Shown piece after piece: positions 25,188-31,581 of a DNA stretch of 35,715 nucleotides. The number at the start of each line of letters is the position of its first letter. Position 1 is the stretch's first letter. Position numbers and translations under genes: made by a program. Origin of the DNA: Ichthyobacteriaceae bacterium (GTDB lineage Bacteria > Bacteroidota > Bacteroidia > Flavobacteriales > JADGDT01); contig JADGDT010000001.1 of assembly GCA_016744755.1 (NCBI GenBank), positions 50,506 to 86,220 on the forward strand. The letters are read 5' to 3'. The notes under the pieces were generated by a model. It worked only from the letters and a program-made list of their open reading frames with translations, made no database searches and was not told the origin of the DNA.

Positions 25188-26357
25188 ATGTCAGGTGATA
25201 AAATTTATATTTTCGATACAACATTAAGGGACGGAGAACAGGTCCCTGGAAGTAAGTTGAATACACGTCAGAAAATGGAAATTGCTGTAGCTCTAGAGGA
25301 TTTGGGAGTTGATGTAATTGAAGCTGGTTTCCCCGTTTCTAGTCCAGGTGACTTTGAAGCTGTAATGGAAGTATCAAAAGCAGTTAAAAACACTACAGTT
25401 TGTGGATTAACACGAGCAGTAGAAAACGATATAGAAGTAGCAGGGAGAGCTTTGAAATATGCACCTGTTGGTAGAATACACACAGGTATTGGAACTTCTC
25501 CACAACATATTTATAATAAATTAAAAACTACTCCAGAAGAAATTATCCGCAGAGGTACTGCCGCTGTTAAGTTGGCAAGAAACCTTGTAAGTGATGTTGA
25601 GTTTTATTGCGAAGATGCAGGTAGAACAGACAATGAGTTTTTGGCAAAAGTAGTACAGGAAGTTATTAAATCAGGAGCTACTGTAGTTAATATTCCTGAC
25701 ACAACAGGTTATTGCTTACCAGAGGAGTATGGTGAAAAGATTAAATACTTAATGAATAATGTTGATGGAATAGAGAATGTAACAATCTCTACTCACTGTC
25801 ACAATGATTTAGGTTTAGCTACTGCAAATTCACTCGCAGGTATACAAAATGGGGCACGCCAGATAGAGTGTACTATCAACGGTATTGGAGAGAGAGCAGG
25901 AAACACAGCTTTAGAAGAAGTAGTAATGGCAATCAAACAACAGAATTTGTTGGATTTCCATACCTCTATAAATTCAGTAATGCTTAATCCAATAAGTCAA
26001 TTGGTATCCGAAAGAATGAACATGGTTGTACAACCAAACAAAGCAATAGTTGGGGCTAATGCTTTTGCTCACTCATCGGGAATTCACCAAGATGGAGTAT
26101 TGAAAAATAGAGAGACTTACGAGATTATTGATCCTGCATCAGTAGGAGCAGGTGAATCTGCATTTATTCTTACTGCACGTAGTGGTAGAGCAGCGTTGAA
26201 TTATAGAGCTAAGAAAATTGGTTTCGATTTAGATTTAGATGAGCTAAACAATGCCTATCACATTTTTCTAGAAGTTGCAGATACTATGAAAGAAGTAAAT
26301 GGTGAGGAACTAGAAAAAATTTGCACAAGTATTTATAAAAAGGCTAGAGCAATATAG
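25188..26357 (+). CDS. leuA: 2-Isopropylmalate synthase, short form lacking the regulatory domain
   Basis: LeuA condenses 2-ketoisovalerate with acetyl-CoA to start the leucine branch. The 389 residues hold the HMG-CoA lyase-like TIM barrel: [12 protein letters not shown] (10-21), the [11 protein letters not shown] segment, the [13 protein letters not shown] metal-binding motif and the [17 protein letters not shown] region. HSSGIHQDG near residue 300 belongs to the subdomain after the barrel. The protein stops where the C-terminal leucine-binding dimer domain of typical 500-residue LeuA would begin, so feedback inhibition at that site is not expected. Homocitrate or citramalate synthase are alternatives, but leuB next door favours LeuA. 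Confidence 0.88.
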   Translation: MSGDKIYIFDTTLRDGEQVPGSKLNTRQKMEIAVALEDLGVDVIEAGFPVSSPGDFEAVMEVSKAVKNTTVCGLTRAVENDIEVAGRALKYAPVGRIHTGIGTSPQHIYNKLKTTPEEIIRRGTAAVKLARNLVSDVEFYCEDAGRTDNEFLAKVVQEVIKSGATVVNIPDTTGYCLPEEYGEKIKYLMNNVDGIENVTISTHCHNDLGLATANSLAGIQNGARQIECTINGIGERAGNTALEEVVMAIKQQNLLDFHTSINSVMLNPISQLVSERMNMVVQPNKAIVGANAFAHSSGIHQDGVLKNRETYEIIDPASVGAGESAFILTARSGRAALNYRAKKIGFDLDLDELNNAYHIFLEVADTMKEVNGEELEKICTSIYKKARAI

Positions 26358-26403
26358 TATTTAGCAATAAGTACTAGAATATAAAAATCTTATGTTGGTT
26401 AGT

Positions 26404-26457
26404 GGATTTAGGCCGTCATCATATTATCGTAGATAATAGACGGCCAATCCCTTTTTA
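26404..26457 (+). terminator. Terminator-like hairpin between leuA and leuB
   Basis: Stems GGATT/AATCC (26404-26408 with 26446-26450) and GGCCGTC/GACGGCC (26411-26417 with 26439-26445), plus an inner ATTATC/GATAAT, are followed by CTTTTT. It should limit read-through from leuA into leuB. Confidence 0.8.
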
Positions 26458-26461
26458 TTAT

Positions 26462-26522
26462 GTTGAACTAATTAATTGTTTAACATTAAAAAATCAACAA
26501 TTACAAAATTAAACAGTTCAAC
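26462..26522. repeat. Inverted repeat in the leuB upstream region
   Basis: GTTGAACT (26462-26469) and AGTTCAAC (26515-26522) pair perfectly, with partial extension inward. The right arm ends 14 bases before the leuB ATG, so a folded leader could affect leuB translation. Confidence 0.5.
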
Positions 26523-26535
26523 GATAAAACAAACA

Positions 26536-27606
26536 ATGAATTTCAATATCACAGTTTTACCAGGAGATGGCATAGGGCCAGAAGTAATAGAGCAAGGAGT
26601 TAAAGTATTAGGTTCTATTGAAAATAAGTACGGACACAAGTTTAATTACGATTACAAACTTATGGGTGCTGTAGCAATTGAATCTACAGGTAATCCTTTG
26701 CCAGACGAAACTATAGAGTCTTGCTTAGCTTCTGATGCTGTAATGCTTGGTGCAATTGGCGATCCAAAATACGATAACGACCCTACTGCTAAAGTAAGAC
26801 CAGAGCAAGGGCTTCTTAAACTGCGTAAGAGTTTAGGTTTGTTTGCAAACATTCGTCCTGTAACTCTTTATCCTGAATTAGAAGAACTTTCTCCTTTGAA
26901 AAAAGAGAGATTAGAAGGGGTTGATTTTGTTGTTTATCGCGAACTTACTGGAGGTCTTTATTTTGGTGATAAAGGTAGAAACGAGGCAGGAGATGTTGCC
27001 TTTGACAACTGTGAGTATTCTGTAGAAGAAATTATTAGAGTATCTAAACTAGCTTTTGAAACAGCTATGGTTAGAGAGAAAAAATTAACTCTTGTTGATA
27101 AAGCAAACGTTTTGGAAACCTCTCGTTTGTGGAGAGAAACTGTACAAGAATTAAGTAAAAATTACCCTAAAGTTAATGTTGAGTACATGTTTGTTGATAA
27201 TGCAGCAATGCAAATTATCGTAAACCCAGCTCAGTTTGACGTAGTTGTTACTGAAAATTTATTCGGAGATATTATTACCGATGAAGCTTCTGTTCTCTCA
27301 GGATCTTTAGGTTTATTACCATCTGCATCAGTAGGAAATAAAGTTGCGATGTTCGAACCTATTCACGGATCGTACCCACAAGCAGCAGGAAAAGATATTG
27401 CTAATCCTATTGCTACAATCATGTCTGTAGCTATGATGCTAGATCATTTGAAATTATACGACGAAGCAAAAGATATTAGAGATGCAGTTTCTGCTTCTTT
27501 CGATGCAAAAATTATGAGTAGCGATTTAACAAAGGATAATCCATCAGGCACAATAGCTATTGGTGATTTTGTTGCAGCACAAATTACAGAGCAAGTAGTT
27601 GCGTAA
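26536..27606 (+). CDS. leuB: 3-Isopropylmalate dehydrogenase
   Basis: LeuB oxidises and decarboxylates 3-isopropylmalate in leucine synthesis. The start is the ATG at 26536, which gives the canonical N-terminus NITVLPGDGIGPEV; the longer frame upstream runs into the leader repeat. Of 356 residues, RPEQGLLKLRKSLGLFANIRPV (substrate Arg residues), the VDFVVYRELTGGLYFG segment, DKANVLETSRLWR and a metal-binding NLFGDIITDEAS are all present, and GSYPQAAGKDIANPIA marks the NAD site. leuC and leuD, normally beside it, are absent from the window. Confidence 0.96.
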   Translation: MNFNITVLPGDGIGPEVIEQGVKVLGSIENKYGHKFNYDYKLMGAVAIESTGNPLPDETIESCLASDAVMLGAIGDPKYDNDPTAKVRPEQGLLKLRKSLGLFANIRPVTLYPELEELSPLKKERLEGVDFVVYRELTGGLYFGDKGRNEAGDVAFDNCEYSVEEIIRVSKLAFETAMVREKKLTLVDKANVLETSRLWRETVQELSKNYPKVNVEYMFVDNAAMQIIVNPAQFDVVVTENLFGDIITDEASVLSGSLGLLPSASVGNKVAMFEPIHGSYPQAAGKDIANPIATIMSVAMMLDHLKLYDEAKDIRDAVSASFDAKIMSSDLTKDNPSGTIAIGDFVAAQITEQVVA

Positions 27607-27609
27607 AGT

Positions 27610-27769
27610 GTTTATCGCTTCGCTGTTTATTAATGCCTTTGGCATTGGGTTGTAATGCTTCGCATATACTGTTTAGTTTAGCATCTTGCAAACATCAAGT
27701 TTAAACAATAAATGCGTAGCATTGTATAAACCTAAAGCGTAGCTTTCAATAAACAGCGAAGCAATAAAC
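27610..27769. repeat. Nested palindrome mosaic, leuB-tatD gap
   Basis: A 22-base inverted repeat (27610-27631 with 27748-27769, one mismatch) encloses several small palindromes: at 27632-27646 (AATGCCTTTGGCATT), 27654-27665, 27711-27723 (AATGCGTAGCATT) and 27734-27746 (AAAGCGTAGCTTT). Most are followed by an ATAAAC-like spacer. The 22 bases at 27734-27755 recur exactly at 31492-31513 in the ilvN-ilvC gap. Confidence 0.9.
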
Positions 27770-27804
27770 AAATTTCATTACTTTTGCGACAAACTAAGAA
27801 AGTA

Positions 27805-28572
27805 ATGATTCTAACAGATACACATACTCACCTCTATTCAGAGCAGTTTGACGAAGATAGAGATGAGGTAATAAAAAGAGCTATTGATGCAGGAATAAGC
27901 AGATTGTTTATGCCAGCGATAGATAGCGAATATACTGAGGCAATGTTAAAAGTAGAGTCTCAGTATCATGATAATTGTTTTGCCATGATGGGATTACACC
28001 CTACATCGGTTAAGGATAATTGGGAAGAAGAATTGAAACATGTTGAAGATTGGCTTAACAAAAGAGATTTTGTAGCTATAGGAGAGATAGGAATCGATTT
28101 GTATTGGGATAAGACTTTCTTGGAACAGCAACAATTTGTTTTTCGTAAACAAATACATTGGGCTAAAGAAAGGGGATTGCCAATAATAATACATGCAAGA
28201 GATTCTTTCGATGAGATATTTGAAATACTGGAAGAAGAAAAAGGCGAAAAGTTAAGAGGTATTTTTCATTGCTTTACAGGAACGTTGGAACAAGCCAAGC
28301 AAGCAATTTCGTATAACATGAAATTAGGTATTGGAGGAGTTGCAACCTTCAAAAATGGTAAGATTGATAAGTTTTTAAATGAGGTAGATTTAAAAAATAT
28401 TGTTCTAGAAACTGACTCTCCTTACCTAGCTCCAACACCTTTAAGAGGTAAACGAAATGAAAGTAGTTACCTATTAAAAGTTGCAGAGAGGCTATCTGAT
28501 ATCTACGAGGTTTCTGTAGAAGAGATTGCAGAGATTACAACTGCTAATTCAAAGGAAGTTTTTGGGGTATAG
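27805..28572 (+). CDS. tatD: TatD family metal-dependent hydrolase
   Basis: This 255-residue amidohydrolase-fold enzyme is probably a 3'-5' DNase or D-aminoacyl-tRNA deacylase, as known for TatD proteins. The ATG at 27805 is chosen over an upstream TTG because it opens the family N-terminus ILTDTHTHLYSEQFDEDRDEV with the metal-binding HTH (DTHTHL). Other motifs are MMGLHPTSV, AIGEIGIDLYWD with the bridging Glu, IIHARDSFDE, GIFHCFTGTLEQA and ETDSPYLAPTPLRGKRNES. It is set between leuB and ilvB without functional connection to the pathway. Confidence 0.94.
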   Translation: MILTDTHTHLYSEQFDEDRDEVIKRAIDAGISRLFMPAIDSEYTEAMLKVESQYHDNCFAMMGLHPTSVKDNWEEELKHVEDWLNKRDFVAIGEIGIDLYWDKTFLEQQQFVFRKQIHWAKERGLPIIIHARDSFDEIFEILEEEKGEKLRGIFHCFTGTLEQAKQAISYNMKLGIGGVATFKNGKIDKFLNEVDLKNIVLETDSPYLAPTPLRGKRNESSYLLKVAERLSDIYEVSVEEIAEITTANSKEVFGV

Positions 28573-28792
28573 AAATTATAATCTGTCAACAGTTTTAATA
28601 AAAAACTATCATTTTATTGAAAATAGAAAGCAAAGTATAACAACCCTAAAGTATTTATCGGAAAACGATTTAAAGTTTATATATTTACACTTGTAAAGTT
28701 GTTAAAGTGATAGCATCATATTGGAGGAGTCCAATAAGGTGCGAAAAACTAAAAAGCCGTTCGAAAGAGCGGCTTTTTCAAAAACAAAAATT
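28573..28792. other. tatD-ilvB gap, first part: promoter region and upstream hairpins
   Basis: No gene is seen here. TATATTTA at 28680-28687 is close to the TAnnTTTG -7 box and could start the ilv leader transcript. Two hairpins follow and are described separately. The remainder of the gap holds the attenuator. Confidence 0.5.
28720..28778 (+). terminator. Two hairpins ahead of the ilv leader ORF; the second terminator-like
   Basis: ATTGGA/TCCAAT (28720-28725 with 28730-28735) forms a small stem. A 12-bp stem with a GAAA tetraloop (28751-28762 with 28767-28778, one wobble) starts with AAAAAGCC and ends with GGCTTTTT. It may end the tatD transcript, or belong to the leader RNA since its foot lies 14 bases before the leader ATG. 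Confidence 0.7.
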
Positions 28793-28855
28793 ATGAAATC
28801 AATTAATACTATTACTAATGTCATTATTCTTCTTCTGAAATACCAGATGAGGTAG
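28793..28855 (+). CDS. ilvL: ilv leader peptide with regulatory Val-Ile-Ile-Leu-Leu-Leu codons
   Basis: A 20-codon ORF runs from ATG 28793 to TAG 28853-28855. Its translation includes INTITNVIILLL, with the branched-chain residues at codons 4, 7 and 10-15: Ile, Ile, Val, Ile, Ile, Leu, Leu, Leu. All eight are amino acids made by the downstream pathway. This composition, the length, the position ahead of a terminator, and the placement of the stop codon inside the antiterminator strand are the marks of an attenuation leader. Scarcity of charged Ile, Val or Leu tRNA would stall the ribosome on codons 10-15. The gene name is by analogy with enterobacterial ilvL and does not imply homology. Confidence 0.82.
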   Translation: MKSINTITNVIILLLKYQMR

Positions 28856-28916
28856 ATTGTGTATAACTAATAGTTAACTAAAATCCTTTCTCATCAGTGT
28901 GAAAGGATTTTTTTTT
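28832..28916 (+). promoter_or_regulatory. Transcription attenuator of ilvBNC
   Basis: Four segments can form rival pairs. Segment 1, TCTG (28834-28837) in the Leu codons, pairs with CAGA (28844-28847). Segment 2, GATGAG (28846-28851) plus GATT (28855-28858), pairs with segment 3, CTCATC (28890-28895) plus AATC (28882-28885), forming an antiterminator. Segment 3 with 4 is the terminator: a 10-bp stem, 28881-28890 with 28901-28910, then Ts to 28916. A ribosome stalled on the Ile/Leu codons blocks segment 1, frees segment 2 and allows read-through. A ribosome reaching the stop codon (28853) covers segment 2 and termination follows. Confidence 0.8.
28881..28916 (+). terminator. Terminator arm of the ilv attenuator
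   Basis: A perfect 10-bp stem AAATCCTTTC/GAAAGGATTT with a 10-base loop is followed by a T run (nine Ts at 28908-28916). It lies 81 bases upstream of ilvB. Confidence 0.92.
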
Positions 28917-28997
28917 GGAATAAAATATTTTGATTGTTAATGAACATAATCTATTAATAGTCAAAAAAAACAATAATAATTTAAACAAAATCTTACA

Positions 28998-30734
28998 ATG
29001 GAAGCGGTAAGTAAACAAAAGGAGGAGTCTATCAAATCCGAGACAACAACAATGAGTGGTTCAGATGCCATTATTCAGTCGTTGATTGACGAGGGAGTTG
29101 ACTACATATTTGGTTACCCAGGGGGTGCTAATATGCCTATGTACGATTCTCTACACCAAATGGGAGAAGATAAAATCAAACATATTCTTGCACGTCACGA
29201 GCAAGGAGCAATACACTCAGCTCAAGGTTATGCGCGTAGTTCAGGAAAAACTGGTGTCGTCTTTGCTACTTCCGGTCCTGGTGCTACAAACATTATTACA
29301 GGAATTGCAGATGCTTATTTAGATTCAACACCTTTGGTTTGTATTACGGGTCAAGTTAATGCTTCATTATTGGGATCTGATGCTTTTCAGGAAACAGATA
29401 TTACAGGTGTAACTTCTCCTGTTACTAAATGGAATTATCAGCTAACAAAAGAAGATGAGATTTTAGAAATTCTTGCTAAGGCATTTTATATTGCAGGTAG
29501 TGGTCGTCCTGGTCCTGTTCTTATTGATATATCTAAGGATATTCAGTTTAAAGATGTCGAGTACGCTTTCGAGAAATGTAGCTATGTAAAGAGTTATATT
29601 GCTTTACCTGAACCAGAAACAGAGGAAATTAAGGAAGCTGCCAAAGCAATAAACAACGCTAAAAAACCTATGATTATTTATGGGCAAGGTGTTATTTTGA
29701 GTGGAGCAGAAAAAGAGCTTAAAGAGTTAGTTGAAAAAGCAGATATTCCTGCGGCAAATACTCTTTTGGGTATTTCTGCTTTAGAAACTGATCATCCTAA
29801 TGCTGTAGGTATGGTAGGTATGCATGGTAATTATGCTCCCAACTTAAAGACAAATGAATGTGATGTACTTATTGCTATAGGTATGCGTTTCGACGATAGA
29901 ATTACTGGCGATTTGAACCAGTACGCTAAGCAAGCCAACATTATTCATTTTGATATTGATAAATCGGAATTTCATAAAAATATAAAAGCTAACATTGCTG
30001 TACTTGGCGATGCTAAAGAAACTCTTAGAGCAACACTAAAATTAATAGAAAAGAACAATCACGAATCTTGGAAACAAGAATTTGCAGATTTAGAAGCTAT
30101 AGAAAAGAAAGAAATTTGGGATGAAATTTTACATCCAACTGAAGGCGATATTACTATGGCAGAGGTTGTGAGAAAAGTTTCGGAATTAACAAATAACGAA
30201 GCAATTGTTGTAACTGATGTAGGTCAGCACCAAATGTTTGCTTGCCGTTACAGTAAATTTAAGAATACTAAATCATTTATTTCTTCTGGAGGACTAGGTA
30301 CAATGGGTTTTGGATTGCCAGCAGCAATAGGAGCAAAACTTGGAGCGCCCGAAAAAACTGTTGTTAGTTTCTCTGGCGATGGAGGTTTCCAAATGACTAT
30401 GCAAGAGCTAGGAATTATTATGGAATATGGAATTAATGTGAAAGTAATAATTCTTAATAATGGTTTCTTAGGAATGGTACGTCAATGGCAAGATTTATTC
30501 TTCGATAAGCGTTATGCTTCAACCCCTATGCAAAGTCCTGATTTCGGAAAAATAACAGAGGCTTACGGTATAGAGTACAAAAAAGTAACTGAACGTAGTA
30601 ATCTAGTAGATACCTTAAAAGAAATGCTAGATCACGATGGTTCTTTCGTACTTGAAGTTAAGGTAAAAGAAGAATTAAATGTGTTCCCGATGATACCAGG
30701 TGGAGCACCAGTAACTGATGTAAGATTAAAATAG
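28998..30734 (+). CDS. ilvB: Acetolactate synthase, large catalytic subunit
   Basis: IlvB uses thiamine diphosphate and FAD to join two pyruvates, or pyruvate and 2-ketobutyrate. The 578 residues have the three ThDP-enzyme domains: catalytic Glu68 in ARHEQGA with GYPGGANMPMYD before it, the central FAD region with MHGNYA and RFDDRITG (about 275-304), and the ThDP-binding motif from GDGGFQMTMQ to ILNN (460-488). The first 18 residues are a polar extension; Met19 is a possible alternative start. It is the first structural gene after the attenuator and is followed by ilvN. Confidence 0.96.
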   Translation: MEAVSKQKEESIKSETTTMSGSDAIIQSLIDEGVDYIFGYPGGANMPMYDSLHQMGEDKIKHILARHEQGAIHSAQGYARSSGKTGVVFATSGPGATNIITGIADAYLDSTPLVCITGQVNASLLGSDAFQETDITGVTSPVTKWNYQLTKEDEILEILAKAFYIAGSGRPGPVLIDISKDIQFKDVEYAFEKCSYVKSYIALPEPETEEIKEAAKAINNAKKPMIIYGQGVILSGAEKELKELVEKADIPAANTLLGISALETDHPNAVGMVGMHGNYAPNLKTNECDVLIAIGMRFDDRITGDLNQYAKQANIIHFDIDKSEFHKNIKANIAVLGDAKETLRATLKLIEKNNHESWKQEFADLEAIEKKEIWDEILHPTEGDITMAEVVRKVSELTNNEAIVVTDVGQHQMFACRYSKFKNTKSFISSGGLGTMGFGLPAAIGAKLGAPEKTVVSFSGDGGFQMTMQELGIIMEYGINVKVIILNNGFLGMVRQWQDLFFDKRYASTPMQSPDFGKITEAYGIEYKKVTERSNLVDTLKEMLDHDGSFVLEVKVKEELNVFPMIPGGAPVTDVRLK

Positions 30735-30795
30735 CCTTTAGCTATTGGCCATTAGCCCTTAGCTAAAAGCCAAAAGCCAAAAGCCAAAAGCTTTT
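30734..30795. repeat. Left 31-nt inverted repeat and AAAAGCC tandem repeat before ilvN
   Basis: Bases 30734-30764 are the reverse complement of 31540-31570 at 28 of 31 positions. They are followed by AAAAGCC three times and AAAAGC once (30765-30791), ending in the palindrome AAAAGCTTTT four bases before the ilvN ATG, in its ribosome-binding region. Confidence 0.92.
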
Positions 30796-30799
30796 AAAA

Positions 30800-31351
30800 A
30801 TGGAACAAGAAAAAGAATATACCCTATTTGTTTATTCCGAAAATCACATCGGAATATTGGGAAGGATAACAAATACTTTTACTCAAAGACACTTAAATAT
30901 CGAGAGTCTTACAGTATCAGAATCAGAAGTTAGTGGGGTATTTCGTTTTACGATTGTAACAATCAGTAGTCCTTCAATTATAAAATTGATTTCTAAAAGA
31001 ATAGAACGTCAGATTGATGTAATAAAATCTGGTTTTTTCTGTAGCGAAGATATTGTACACCAAGAAGTAGCTATGTACAAACTTTCTACCGAAGTACTTA
31101 TTGATGGGTTATCTATTGAAAAGATAATGCGTAAACACAATGCAAGTATTCTTGCTGTAGAGAAAGAATATTTTGTAATAGAAAAAACAGGACACAAAAG
31201 CGAAACACAAGCCTTGTTCGAAGAACTTAGAATTTTTGGTGTTTTCGAATTTGTACGTTCTGGTAGAATTGCAATTTCTAAACCAATGATATCTTTTCAA
31301 GATGCATTGAAAGAGGTAGCTGAAGGAGCTAAGAAGCAGAAAATATCTTAG
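30800..31351 (+). CDS. ilvN: Acetolactate synthase, small regulatory subunit
   Basis: The small subunit activates IlvB and normally confers valine feedback inhibition. The 183 residues begin with an ACT domain (TLFVYSENHIGILGRITNTFTQRHLNIESLTVSES, about 8-42, then VFRFTIVT). The middle VDIVHQEVAMYKLS-like part (IVHQEVAMYKL, 84-94) and the C-terminal domain (about 98-175) with VIEKTGHKSETQALFEELRIFGVFEFVRSGRIAISK fit full-length IlvH-type subunits. It follows ilvB after 65 bases that contain repeats, and precedes ilvC after a longer repeat array. Confidence 0.94.
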   Translation: MEQEKEYTLFVYSENHIGILGRITNTFTQRHLNIESLTVSESEVSGVFRFTIVTISSPSIIKLISKRIERQIDVIKSGFFCSEDIVHQEVAMYKLSTEVLIDGLSIEKIMRKHNASILAVEKEYFVIEKTGHKSETQALFEELRIFGVFEFVRSGRIAISKPMISFQDALKEVAEGAKKQKIS

Positions 31352-31363
31352 AGAAAAAGGTGA

Positions 31364-31571
31364 TTGTTGTTTTTTGCTTCGCTCAAAACAACGGTGATTA
31401 TCAAAAGCTTTGCTTTTGATGGGTTATGCAAAGTTTAAACTTTGCAGGTTAAAAGACTAAACAAAAAATTGCAAAGCAATTTATTAAACAGAAAGCGTAG
31501 CTTTCAATAAACAAGTGGCGATAGCCACATAAACAAATCAGCTAAAGGCTAAAGGCCAATAGCTAAAAGCA
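31364..31571. repeat. Palindrome array and right 31-nt inverted repeat, ilvN-ilvC gap
   Basis: Successive self-complementary units lie at 31400-31420, 31427-31446 (a perfect 20-bp palindrome), 31466-31482, 31491-31505 (GAAAGCGTAGCTTTC) and 31515-31528 (GTGGC-GATA-GCCAC). The last three are each followed by ATTAAACA, AATAAACA or ATAAACA. The array ends with the 31-base segment (31540-31570) that mirrors the one before ilvN. The left part also carries a TTGCTTCGCTC element. Confidence 0.9.
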
Positions 31572-31581
31572 AATTTTTATA

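Noticed and set aside
26392-26436. 14-codon ORF before leuB as a leucine leader peptide
   Set aside because: It contains a single Leu codon and lies within the terminator stem, so it does not have the codon run expected of an attenuation leader.
27607-31571. ATAAAC-spaced palindromes as a CRISPR array
   Set aside because: The short palindromes differ from each other, spacers are under ten bases, and no cas gene is present.
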